Positions 43,718 through 51,431 of a stretch of 64,000 bases of DNA are shown in pieces. How positions within the stretch are numbered: the first letter of the stretch is position 1; each line of letters opens with the position of its first letter. This stretch comes from Arthrobacter sp. B1I2 (GTDB lineage: Bacteria; Actinomycetota; Actinomycetes; Actinomycetales; Micrococcaceae). The notes beneath the pieces are model-generated. The model ran no database searches, was not told where the DNA came from, and saw only the letters and a list, made by a program, of their open reading frames with translations. The stretch spans positions 2,418,001 through 2,482,000 of the forward strand of contig NZ_JAUSYC010000001.1 of assembly GCF_030816485.1 (NCBI RefSeq), written 5' to 3'. The translations under genes were made by a program, and so were the position numbers.

Positions 43718-44605
43718 TTAGTAACGGTTGATGGCAGGCAGGCTCGGTGCCGTCTTGATGACCGAACCGGCGGTGGCTTCCCATGCCTTCTTGTAGGAGC
43801 CGTCCTTCTCGAAGGACTCCAGCTGGTCGTTGATCCAGTTGCGGAACTGGGTGTCGCCCTTCTTCAGGCCGATGCCGTAGGGCTCCTTGGTGAAGGTTTC
43901 CTCGGACGCGAGCTTGAAGGCATCCGGCTCCTTGTCGACGAAGCCGGCGAGGATCACGTTGTCCGTGGTGACAGCTTCAACCTGCTTGTTGCGCAGCGGT
44001 TCGAGGCAGGCGGAGTAGGTGGCGGCCGGGACCAGTTCCGCGCCGTACTTGTCCACGATGGTGGCGGCGGGGGTGGAGCCCGTCACCGAGCAGACCTTCT
44101 TGCCCTTGACGTCTTCGGGCTTCTTGATGGTGTCGTTGTCCTTGTTCACCATGAGGGCCTGGCCGGCTTCGTAGTACGGGCCGGCGAAGTCGACAACCTG
44201 CTTGCGCTTGTCGCTGATGGTGTACGTGGCGATGACCAGGTCCACCTTGCCCTGCTCAATGAAGGGCTCGCGGTTTGCCGAAACGGTCTCGGACCATTCG
44301 ATCTTGTCCGCGGCGATGCCCAGCTTGGCGGCGACCAGCTTGCCGATCTCAACGTCGAAACCGACGGGCTTGCCGTCCAGGCCAACCTGGCCGAACAGCG
44401 GCTGGTCGAACTTTGTGCCGATCTTGATGGTGCCGGCGGAGGACAGCTTCTCCATGGTGGTTCCGGCAGCGAAGGACGGCTTCTCAACGGGGCTCGGGTT
44501 GCTGGAACCTCCGGAGTCGCCTCCACCGCAGGCGCTGAGGGACAGGGCGAGGGCAGCTGTAGCCGCCACGACGAAGGATTTCCGCCGGGACATAAATGCC
44601 TTCAT
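43718..44605 (-). CDS. gluB: GluB-type glutamate-binding lipoprotein
   Basis: 295 residues from the ATG at 44605 with GAAAGGAATG upstream. Lipobox LSAC (Cys25). SBP family 3 signature GTIKIGTKFDQPLFGQVGLDGKPVGFDVEIG, with typical GLDGKPVGFDVEI and later DLVIATYTISDKRKQVVDFA. The Gly/Asp/Ser-rich linker after Cys is usual for the family. It binds an acidic amino acid outside the membrane for the GluACD complex. Confidence 0.9.
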   Translation of the reverse strand: MKAFMSRRKSFVVAATAALALSLSACGGGDSGGSSNPSPVEKPSFAAGTTMEKLSSAGTIKIGTKFDQPLFGQVGLDGKPVGFDVEIGKLVAAKLGIAADKIEWSETVSANREPFIEQGKVDLVIATYTISDKRKQVVDFAGPYYEAGQALMVNKDNDTIKKPEDVKGKKVCSVTGSTPAATIVDKYGAELVPAATYSACLEPLRNKQVEAVTTDNVILAGFVDKEPDAFKLASEETFTKEPYGIGLKKGDTQFRNWINDQLESFEKDGSYKKAWEATAGSVIKTAPSLPAINRY

Positions 44606-44674
44606 AACATTCCTTTCATTGATGGCCGTGGGTTTCCGGCCTGGATGCGAACTGCCGGGTGGTGGTTCGGGCAA

Positions 44675-45430
44675 TCAGTGGGTGAGGAGCTTGGACAGGA
44701 AGTCCTTTGCGCGGTCACTCTTCGGGTTGGTGAAGAATTCCTCCGGGGTGGCGTCCTCCACGATCTGGCCGTCCGCCATGAAGACCACACGGTCCGCGGC
44801 CTTGCGGGCGAAGCCCATCTCGTGCGTGACCACGATCATGGTCATGCCTTCCTTGGCCAGCTGGACCATGACATCAAGGACCTCGTTGATCATTTCCGGG
44901 TCCAGCGCGGACGTGGGCTCGTCGAACAGCATGACCTTCGGCTTCATTGCCAAGGCGCGGGCGATCGCAACACGCTGCTGCTGGCCACCGGAGAGCTGTG
45001 CCGGCAGCTTGGGAGCCTGGTGGCCCACGCCCACCCGTTCGAGCAGGGCCATGGCATCCTTTTCCGCGGCTGCCTTGGCAACGCCCTTGACCTTGATGGG
45101 TCCCAGCGTCACGTTCTCAAGGATGGTCTTGTGCGCGAACAGGTTGAAGGACTGGAAAACCATTCCGACGTCGGCGCGAAGCTGGGCCAGTTCCTTGCCT
45201 TCCTCGGGGAGCACTTTCCCGTCGATGCTGATGGTTCCGCCCTCAATGGTTTCCAAACGGTTGATGGCCCGGCAGAGGGTGGACTTACCGGAGCCCGAGG
45301 GTCCGATGACCACAACAACCTCGCCCTTGCGGACGTGCAGGTTGATGTCCTTCAAAACGTGCAGCTGGCCGTAATGCTTATTAACGGCGTTCAGGGAGAC
45401 GAGGGCATCGCCGGGCACATGAGTAGTCAT
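44675..45430 (-). CDS. gluA: GluA-type glutamate ABC transporter ATPase
   Basis: 251 residues from the ATG at 45430. Walker [17 protein letters not shown]-loop [17 protein letters not shown], signature [15 protein letters not shown], Walker [17 protein letters not shown]-loop [16 protein letters not shown]. This is the polar-amino-acid class. First gene of the operon. TAGATT ends 7 bases before the ATG and there is no ribosome site. The promoter lies back-to-back with that of the LOG gene. Confidence 0.93.
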   Translation of the reverse strand: MTTHVPGDALVSLNAVNKHYGQLHVLKDINLHVRKGEVVVVIGPSGSGKSTLCRAINRLETIEGGTISIDGKVLPEEGKELAQLRADVGMVFQSFNLFAHKTILENVTLGPIKVKGVAKAAAEKDAMALLERVGVGHQAPKLPAQLSGGQQQRVAIARALAMKPKVMLFDEPTSALDPEMINEVLDVMVQLAKEGMTMIVVTHEMGFARKAADRVVFMADGQIVEDATPEEFFTNPKSDRAKDFLSKLLTH

Positions 45431-45437
45431 AGGAAAG

Positions 45438-45528
45438 AATCTAGCGAACAACGGTGCGTTATGACGCCAATCACCCCAAGTTCCTGCCGATCGTGATTCA
45501 AGAGATACCTGGAGTTGGAGGTTAGCCT
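45438..45528. promoter_or_regulatory. Divergent leaderless-type promoters of gluA and LOG gene
   Basis: TAGATT (minus strand, 45438-45443) lies 7 nt before gluA, and TAGCCT (45523-45528) lies 6 nt before the LOG ATG at 45535. The region between them is about 80 bases and holds no gene. Confidence 0.45.
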
Positions 45529-45534
45529 AGGGGA

Positions 45535-46317
45535 ATGAGTATCAACGCAGACCCGGCCAAGAATTCCCAGCCGCGCCGTAAGGGGCCCCTCGAACTGCGC
45601 CGCAAACAGGCGGCCGTGGAAATGTCGGACCAGCACCTGCTTGATACCAAGGGCCCGGGCCAGTTCGTCCACACCGACCCCTGGCGTGTCCTGCGGATCC
45701 AGAGCGAATTCGTCGAAGGCTTCGGTGCGCTCGCGGACATCGGAAAAGCGGTCAGCGTCTTCGGCTCAGCACGGACCAAGCCCGGCAGCCAGTATTACGA
45801 GATGGGTGTTGAGGTGGGTCGCAAGCTCGCCGAAGCCGGAGTCGCCGTGATCACCGGCGGCGGCCCTGGTTCCATGGAGGCGGCCAACCGGGGAACGGTG
45901 GAGGGCAACGGCGTATCGGTTGGCCTTGGCATTGAGTTGCCGTTCGAACAGGGACTGAACCAATGGGTGGACCTGGGAATCAACTTCCGCTACTTCTTTG
46001 CCCGCAAGACCATGTTCGTCAAATACGCACAGGGCTTCATTGTGCTGCCCGGCGGACTGGGTACCCTGGATGAGCTGTTCGAAGCCATGGTCCTGGTCCA
46101 GACGCGCAAGGTGACGTCCTTCCCCATCGTGCTCCTCGGCGTCGAGTTCTGGGGACCGATGATCGAATGGATCAGGGGCACCCTGGTGGCCGAAGGCATG
46201 GTCTCGGAGAAGGACCTGGATCTCATCCAGCTCGTGGACGATCCCGCAGAGGCCGTTGACCGGGTCCTGCATGGAGGGGTGACACCGTCACTGAACGGGG
46301 AGCAGCGGCCGGAGTAG
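45535..46317 (+). CDS. LOG-family (TIGR00730) Rossmann-fold protein
   Basis: 260 residues. Nucleotide-binding GSARTKPGSQYYEMG, then VITGGGPGSMEAANRGTVEG and the family signature LPGGLGTLDELFEAMV (PGGxGTxxE). LOG proteins are cytokinin riboside 5'-monophosphate phosphoribohydrolases in plants and in Mycobacterium tuberculosis (Rv1205). This is the longer bacterial form with about 70 N-terminal residues. It lies downstream of dapE in the same order as in mycobacteria, here separated by the Glu operon. Confidence 0.9.
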   Translation: MSINADPAKNSQPRRKGPLELRRKQAAVEMSDQHLLDTKGPGQFVHTDPWRVLRIQSEFVEGFGALADIGKAVSVFGSARTKPGSQYYEMGVEVGRKLAEAGVAVITGGGPGSMEAANRGTVEGNGVSVGLGIELPFEQGLNQWVDLGINFRYFFARKTMFVKYAQGFIVLPGGLGTLDELFEAMVLVQTRKVTSFPIVLLGVEFWGPMIEWIRGTLVAEGMVSEKDLDLIQLVDDPAEAVDRVLHGGVTPSLNGEQRPE

Positions 46318-46360
46318 CCGCAGTCCGTAGTCCCGGCCGCCGGTCTGGCACGATGGAACC

Positions 46361-46816
46361 GTGAGCTTCTTCCTCGTTTTCCTCGCCGTCGTGCTGGTGG
46401 CGGCCGTCCTGTGGGCCGGCCTGGGCCGGCGATCCCGCAAGGGCAGCGCGGCTGCGCTGCCCGCACTGCTGGACGGGGGATTCCAAGAGCCACCCGCCAA
46501 CCTCCCGCCCGTGCTGCTGCCGGCGCATGCCGGTCCCGGCGACGTTGAACAGGTGCGTTTCTCCCTTGGCCTGCGCGGCTACCGGATGGACCAGGTGGAC
46601 CAGGTCCTGGATGAGCTGCGGGACCAGCTGGCTGCAAGGGATGCGGAGCTGGCTGAGCTGCGGGGCCGTCTGGCTGCCCTGGAGCAGGTTGGGAAGCAAG
46701 CTTCCGACGGCGGATGCAAGGACCCCGGCGCCCCGGTGACGGAAGAGCCCGGCACAGGGCACGGTGGGAGCGGGGCTGCCGACGAGGTTGCCGCGCAAGG
46801 AAAGGGCGGCCTGTGA
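46361..46816 (+). CDS. Single-pass membrane protein with short DivIVA-like coiled coil
   Basis: 151 residues from a GTG. An N-terminal membrane helix (FFLVFLAVVLVAAVLWAGLG) is followed by a basic stop-transfer (RRSRKG). The segment VRFSLGLRGYRMDQVDQVLDELRDQLAARDAEL matches the first part of DivIVA/GpsB domains (F..GlRGYr.dqVD..L). A polar tail rich in Gly/Glu/Ala follows. It may localise to sites of membrane curvature or wall growth. Its TGA overlaps the GTG of the next gene (GTGA at 46813). CACGAT, a variant -10, lies 6 bases upstream. Confidence 0.72.
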   Translation: MSFFLVFLAVVLVAAVLWAGLGRRSRKGSAAALPALLDGGFQEPPANLPPVLLPAHAGPGDVEQVRFSLGLRGYRMDQVDQVLDELRDQLAARDAELAELRGRLAALEQVGKQASDGGCKDPGAPVTEEPGTGHGGSGAADEVAAQGKGGL

Positions 46817-48069
46817 GCACGGTGGCCCGCCGCAGCCCCCTGGCCTCCACCGGCGACGCGGCCCACCGCCTGGCTTCCGCCGTCCGCAGCTGGCCGTGGT
46901 GGCTGCAGGTGACCACACTTTACGTCGGCGCCCGCCTGGTCTCAGCAGGCTTTTTTATGGCCGCGGCGCTCCACCAGGGCGCGAACCCCTGGTTCCCGCC
47001 GAAGCCGGATTATTGGAACTTCATCAATATCTGGGATGCCCGCTGGTACGGCCGGGTCATCTCCGACGGCTATCCGTCAGTCCTTCCCACGGGACCAGCC
47101 GGCAATGTGCTGGAGAATACGTGGGCTTTCTACCCGCTCTTTCCTTCACTGGCCGGCGGACTCAGCCGCCTCAGCGGGCTGAACCCCGCCGCGTCGCTCA
47201 CCCTCGTCGCAATGCTGGCAGGATGGGCGGCTGCCCTCGTGGTGTACGCGCTCTTCCGGCAGAAGGCTTCACACGCACCGGCCATGTGGGGGGTGGCGTT
47301 TTTTTCGACTTTTCCGGTCTCCGCCGTGCTGCAGGTCCCTTACGCCGAGCCGCTGTCCCTGCTGCTGCTCGCCGGGGCCCTGCTGCTGGTGGTGCGCCGG
47401 CAGTACCTGTGGGCCATCCCGGTGGTGTTCCTGATGTGCCTGTCCCGGCCCGTTGGTGTTCCCTTCGCCGCCATGGCGGGACTGTTGCTGGTTTTCCGGG
47501 CAATAGCACTTGTCCGAAACGGGCGGAAGGGCGCCGGGGATGACAAAGCCCATTCTGTCGGGGATCTGGCGGCACTGACCGGGCTCACCGCCGTCGCGGG
47601 TGTATCCGCGCTGGCCTGGCCCGCCGCGGCGTGGGCAGCGACCGGGGACCCTCAGGCCTATACCAAAACCGAAACCGTGTGGCGGGGCGAGGACCTGGTC
47701 CCTTTCAAACCGTGGTTCGACTCCGGGGTCGACCTCTTCGGCCCTGTACTGGGCGTCCTTGCCCCCGTGGTCTTCGTGGCACTGTTCGCCGCGATGCTGT
47801 TCCTTCCCCCGGTGGTGCGGCTCGGCGTCGAACTGCGGCTCTGGTGCGCCTGCTACATGGGTTACCTGCTGGCGTTCCTCCATCCGCAAACCAGCACCTT
47901 CAGAATGCTGTTGCCGCTGTTTCCGCTGGCCCTGGCGGCGGCGTTCCTGTCCCGCTCCAGGGCTTACCGGGGGACGGTGGTGGCCATGTTCCTGCTGCTT
48001 CAGATCGTCTGGATCGTCTGGCTGTGGGCGTGGGCGCAGCTGCCCGGCGGAGGGGATTATCCGCCTTAA
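46813..48069 (+). CDS. PIG-V-like GT-C glycosyltransferase (multi-pass)
   Basis: 418 residues from the GTG at 46813, with 8-10 membrane helices. The first external loop has NIWDARWYGRVISDGYPSVLP, matching the WD...Y..I...GY pattern of PIG-V/GT-C mannosyltransferases. FYPLFPSLAGGLSRL and FLMCLSRPVGVPFA match further conserved parts. Such enzymes transfer mannose from a polyprenyl-phosphate donor outside the membrane. It is translationally coupled to the DivIVA-like gene, suggesting a role in envelope glycoconjugates. The acceptor is unknown. Confidence 0.72.
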   Translation: MSTVARRSPLASTGDAAHRLASAVRSWPWWLQVTTLYVGARLVSAGFFMAAALHQGANPWFPPKPDYWNFINIWDARWYGRVISDGYPSVLPTGPAGNVLENTWAFYPLFPSLAGGLSRLSGLNPAASLTLVAMLAGWAAALVVYALFRQKASHAPAMWGVAFFSTFPVSAVLQVPYAEPLSLLLLAGALLLVVRRQYLWAIPVVFLMCLSRPVGVPFAAMAGLLLVFRAIALVRNGRKGAGDDKAHSVGDLAALTGLTAVAGVSALAWPAAAWAATGDPQAYTKTETVWRGEDLVPFKPWFDSGVDLFGPVLGVLAPVVFVALFAAMLFLPPVVRLGVELRLWCACYMGYLLAFLHPQTSTFRMLLPLFPLALAAAFLSRSRAYRGTVVAMFLLLQIVWIVWLWAWAQLPGGGDYPP

Positions 48070-48150
48070 CAAATCCGGCTTCCACGCAGGTCAGCGCGGG
48101 AATAACACGCGCCGGGAAATGTCCATCGATTAGCTACGTGCGGGTAATTC

Positions 48151-48303
48151 CGCGATAATGATAGGTAAGCAAGGACAAAAGCATTAAGAAAACGCGCAGC
48201 CTTGGCGGTGAAACCACCACCGCCGCCACAGCGGCCTGATCGACATGCGGACACAGCCCACCCGGGCTGATTAGTCCTGGAACAAAATGGAGGGGAATTC
48301 CTC
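48151..48303 (+). promoter_or_regulatory. Long structured leader of the DUF3117 gene
   Basis: A -10-like GATAAT at 48153-48158 is followed by about 140 bases before the ATG. A stem GGCGGTG/CACCGCC (48204-48210 with 48218-48224) lies within it. AGGGGAATTCC precedes the start. The leader is long compared with the gene (165 coding bases). Confidence 0.35.
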
Positions 48304-48471
48304 ATGGCGGCTATGAAACCACGCACCGGCGACGGCCCAATGGAAGTCACCAAGGAGGGCCGCAGCCTGATCATGCGCGTCCCGCTCGAAGGCGGCGGGC
48401 GCCTGGTGGTCGAACTGAACGCTGCCGAAGCAGCCAACCTCAAGGAATGCCTGGTCGGCGTTACCGAATAG
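48304..48471 (+). CDS. DUF3117 domain-containing small protein (55 aa)
   Basis: 55 residues, ATG at 48304. MAAMKPRTGDGPMEVTKEGR then IMRVPLEGGGRLVVELNAAE is the near-invariant DUF3117 sequence found across Actinobacteria. The fold is probably a small beta-sheet with one helix (NAAEAANLKECLVGV). Function is unknown despite extreme conservation. It has its own promoter and leader and a strong U-tract terminator, so it is a stand-alone, probably well-expressed unit. Confidence 0.9.
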   Translation: MAAMKPRTGDGPMEVTKEGRSLIMRVPLEGGGRLVVELNAAEAANLKECLVGVTE

Positions 48472-48478
48472 TCGTGCC

Positions 48479-48521
48479 GGACAGGGTGCGCAGCCTGCCG
48501 GCTGCGCACCCTGTCCTTTTT
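48479..48521 (+). terminator. Classic Rho-independent terminator after DUF3117
   Basis: A perfect 17-bp stem (48479-48495 with 48500-48516), TGCC loop, followed by five T residues (48517-48521). It is one of the few terminators here with a real U-tract. Confidence 0.9.
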
Positions 48522-48528
48522 GCAGCGC

Positions 48529-49161
48529 TTACTTCTTGACGGCCACCAGCAGGCCGTCGCCGGTGGGAAGCATCGCGGAGGCCAACCTGTCGTCGTCGCG
48601 GATTGCCCTGCCCACCTGGCGGAGGACCACGGTATTTGCCTCCCGGCCCGCAGGGTTGGCTACCTTGTCCTTGTCCAGTGCGTCGTTGATGACCAGCAGT
48701 CCCGCGGGCTTCAGCAGCCGGATGGCCTGCTGCACATAGCCGGGCAGGCCGGGCTTGTCCGCGTCGATGAACACCAGGTCGTAGGCGCCATCCGTGAGCC
48801 GCGGCAGGACGTCACCCGCGCGACCCGATATGGTGCGGGTACGGTTGGCAGGACTGCCGGCCTCGGCAAACGCTTCGCGGGCGGCCCTCAGGTGTTCGAC
48901 GTCCACGTCAATGGTGGTCAGGACTGCGTGCGGGCCAAGGCCCCGCAGCAGGCATACGCCGGAGACGCCCGCGCCGGTGCCGATCTCCACGGCGGTCTGG
49001 GCTTTGGATGCAGCAGCGAGGACCGTGAGGACGGCGCCCACGCCGGGGCTGATGGCGCTTACCCCTAATTCAAATGAACGTTCCCGGGCCCGAAGCATAA
49101 CCTCATCCTCAGCGGGCAGATCTTCTGCGTAGGACCAGCTGCTGGACTTGTCGGCGCTCAT
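48529..49161 (-). CDS. SAM-dependent O-methyltransferase (CCoAMT-like)
   Basis: 210 residues, class I methyltransferase, family 3. SAM motif I AVEIGTGAGVSGVCLLRG, acidic residue in TTIDVDVEHL, metal/SAM segment LVFIDADKPGLPGYVQ and GLLVINDALDKDK. The substrate is unknown. It is divergent from sigE, the same neighbour pair as Rv1220c/sigE in Mycobacterium tuberculosis, so a role linked to envelope stress is possible. Confidence 0.9.
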   Translation of the reverse strand: MSADKSSSWSYAEDLPAEDEVMLRARERSFELGVSAISPGVGAVLTVLAAASKAQTAVEIGTGAGVSGVCLLRGLGPHAVLTTIDVDVEHLRAAREAFAEAGSPANRTRTISGRAGDVLPRLTDGAYDLVFIDADKPGLPGYVQQAIRLLKPAGLLVINDALDKDKVANPAGREANTVVLRQVGRAIRDDDRLASAMLPTGDGLLVAVKK

Positions 49162-49390
49162 GAATTATCGCTTTCTGGGCGTAAAGGGGGAATGTCTCCT
49201 CCAGCCTACTGTGTCAGGCCCGGCCGGCCGGGAAAGCAGCAGTTGCGCCCAAGGCTGAAGTTTGCCCGCAGTCAGGAAATTCCCAGCCAAGTTTGACATG
49301 ATTAATATCCGCTCATCCAAAAGGTGACCGGCGCCGAATCAGAGATGTCAACAGTATCCGGGCGTTAGCATTCCACGAGGGGAGTGGACG

Positions 49391-50005
49391 ATGTCATCTT
49401 CAGTTGTGGCACCTGTCCCTGCAGTAAACAATCCCGACGATGAGTGGGTCCGTCCCACCTGGGAAGAAGTGGTTACCAACCACTCCGCAAAGGTCTACCG
49501 GCTGGCCTACCGCCTGACCGGAAACAAGTACGACGCCGAGGACCTCACCCAGGAAGTCTTCGTCCGCGTCTTCCGGTCGCTGGAGAACTTCAAGCCCGGA
49601 ACACTCGACGGCTGGCTGCACCGGATCACCACCAACCTGTTCCTGGATCAGGCCCGGCGGAAGACCCGCATCCGGTTCGACGCCCTCGCGGAGGACGCGG
49701 AGTCGCGGCTCCCCGGCCGTGAACCGGGTCCCGAGCAGAGCTTTGAGCTGAACAACCTGGACCTCGACGTGCAGGCCGCGCTGGAGGAACTTCCGCCGGA
49801 CTTCCGCGCCGCTGTGGTCCTGTGCGACCTTGAGGGGCTGTCCTACGACGAAGTCGCCGAGGCCCTGGGCGTCAAGCTGGGCACCGTCCGCTCGCGCATC
49901 CACCGCGGCCGGACCATGCTCCGCGAGAAGCTGGCCCACCGCGACCCCCGCCCGCAGCAATCCCGCCGCAAGCTTGCGATGCCCCGCATCGCCGGCATCC
50001 TCTGA
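49391..50005 (+). CDS. sigE: ECF RNA polymerase sigma factor SigE
   Basis: 204 residues. GAGGGGAGTGG precedes the ATG. Region 2 spans about 30-95 (KVYRLAYRLTGNKYDAEDLTQEVFVRVF, then LDGWLHRITTNLFLDQARR). Region 4 spans about 125-180 (ALEELPPDFRAAVVLCDLEGLSYDEVAEAL, LGTVRSRIHRGRTMLREKL). The sequence and the tatB-mrp neighbourhood match the SigE envelope-stress branch. The product of the next gene is its probable anti-sigma factor. Confidence 0.93.
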   Translation: MSSSVVAPVPAVNNPDDEWVRPTWEEVVTNHSAKVYRLAYRLTGNKYDAEDLTQEVFVRVFRSLENFKPGTLDGWLHRITTNLFLDQARRKTRIRFDALAEDAESRLPGREPGPEQSFELNNLDLDVQAALEELPPDFRAAVVLCDLEGLSYDEVAEALGVKLGTVRSRIHRGRTMLREKLAHRDPRPQQSRRKLAMPRIAGIL

Positions 50006-50012
50006 ACGGCAC

Positions 50013-50912
50013 ATGAGGTCCCAGTTTCCTCTCGGCGGCAGGCATCAGCGCACCGGCAGCCACCTTGAGGCCTGCCAGGAGTGCGCTGCCGCCGTGCGCC
50101 GGGAACGGCAGTACCTTGAGCGTCTACGGGATGCTCCCATCCCGCCCGCCAGCGAGGACCTGACGGCGCGGCTGCTGGCACGCACCCACGAACTGGCTGC
50201 CCAGCCGCCCGCACCTGAGAACCAGGGTGGGACTTCCCGGATGGCTGGACGGGCGTTTGCGCTCACCGCGGGCGGAACCATGGCAGCGGCCGGAGTGCTG
50301 GCCATGGGGGCATTCACCGCGGCGGGAGACCCTGCGGCCGGCGAACCGGCTGGAACCGAAGCGGCATTTTCGCACGTCTCGTCGCAGACCCCCGCGGACG
50401 GCAGGACCTTAACGGCTTCACAGCTGGCCACGTTACGCTCCGAGGGATGGGCCTGCCCGGAACTGCAGGCCATGGGATTCCACCTGGAAGCCGCCAAGGC
50501 GCTGGTGGTTGACGGGCAACCTGCAGTGGAGTTGCGGCTCACCGACGGCGCCCACCACGCCACCGTCACGGAACAGCACCCAGTCAACAAGGGAACGGCA
50601 AGCCCGCCCGCGCCTGCGGGTAGTGCGGAGGGGGAGAGCGCGGCAGGCCGGGAAGCTGACCCGCTGCAGGTTTCGAGTACCTCTCCCTGGCTCGCCACGT
50701 ACCGGGCGGCCGGCCTCACTATCACCTACCGTTCCGATCTGCCTCCCGAGCAGGCCGATGATGCCTTGCCCATCCTCAAGCGGTTTGCCGATACCGCCGC
50801 AGAAGGGGTTGCGGCGGCCGTCCCCGAAACGACCGGCAGGCCCGCCGCCGAGTCTTTGGAGGCAAGGCTGGAGCGGGGAATCAACAAGATCGCGGCCCTG
50901 TTCACCCAGTGA
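50013..50912 (+). CDS. Probable anti-sigma-E factor with shortened zinc-binding head
   Basis: 299 residues from the ATG at 50013, 7 bases after sigE. The N-terminus has only the C-terminal half of a ZAS zinc motif, HLEACQEC (H-x3-C-x2-C), preceded by just 17 residues, so the usual upstream helix and His may be missing. A single hydrophobic segment (ALTAGGTMAAAGVLAMGAFT, about 88-107) places the C-terminal 190 residues outside. That region reads as a sensor domain (LATLRSEGWACPELQAMGF). Starting further upstream would overlap sigE. Role inferred from position and motif. Confidence 0.78.
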   Translation: MRSQFPLGGRHQRTGSHLEACQECAAAVRRERQYLERLRDAPIPPASEDLTARLLARTHELAAQPPAPENQGGTSRMAGRAFALTAGGTMAAAGVLAMGAFTAAGDPAAGEPAGTEAAFSHVSSQTPADGRTLTASQLATLRSEGWACPELQAMGFHLEAAKALVVDGQPAVELRLTDGAHHATVTEQHPVNKGTASPPAPAGSAEGESAAGREADPLQVSSTSPWLATYRAAGLTITYRSDLPPEQADDALPILKRFADTAAEGVAAAVPETTGRPAAESLEARLERGINKIAALFTQ

Positions 50913-50981
50913 CACGGACTGTTTCCCCGTCCGCCGGCCGGGAATCGTCACTCGCAGCCCGGAGAGGGTAATCTTCCTAAA

Positions 50982-51386
50982 GTGTTTGGAATCAACGGCC
51001 CGGAGTTCATCCTTCTGCTGATCATTGGCGTTTTGGTGATCGGCCCCCAGCGGCTGCCCGAATACACCCAGAAGCTGGCAAACCTGGTCAAGGAACTTCG
51101 CCGCATGGCCTCCGGTGCGCGTGAACAGATCAAGGAAGAAGTGGGCATCGATATCGACGATGTCGACTGGAAGAAATACGATCCGCGCCAGTACGATCCC
51201 CGCCGCATCATCAAGGAAGCGCTGCTGGACGACGACACCAAGCGGGTCAGCGCCGGCGCCCCTGCCGCGGTGGCTGCCGTTTCCGGCGCCGCCGCCGCGG
51301 CAGATTCGGCCCCCAAGCGGCCTGAGAGGGTTGTCCAGCGGCTCGCCGCGGGCGAACCCGCCCCGTTCGACACCGAATCCACGTAG
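50982..51386 (+). CDS. tatB: Twin-arginine translocase subunit TatB
   Basis: 134 residues. One short membrane helix (PEFILLLIIGVLVIGPQRLP) with the Tat-A/B hinge Gly-Pro and the invariant Glu, then an amphipathic helix (YTQKLANLVKELRRMASGARE) and a charged tail. IDDVDWKKYDPRQYDPRRII is the actinobacterial TatB signature. It forms the TatBC receptor for folded RR-signal proteins. The GTG start is 7 bases after TAATCT, so tatB has its own leaderless-type promoter despite following the anti-sigma gene. Confidence 0.93.
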   Translation: MFGINGPEFILLLIIGVLVIGPQRLPEYTQKLANLVKELRRMASGAREQIKEEVGIDIDDVDWKKYDPRQYDPRRIIKEALLDDDTKRVSAGAPAAVAAVSGAAAAADSAPKRPERVVQRLAAGEPAPFDTEST

Positions 51387-51431
51387 GAGCCTGCCGTCAG
51401 TCCCGCCCCGACCTGCCGGCCGGGATAAAAC

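Noticed and set aside
49298..49327. Nine-codon frame (MINIRSSKR) before sigE
   Set aside because: No initiation signal and 63 bases from the sigE start. Not distinguishable from chance.
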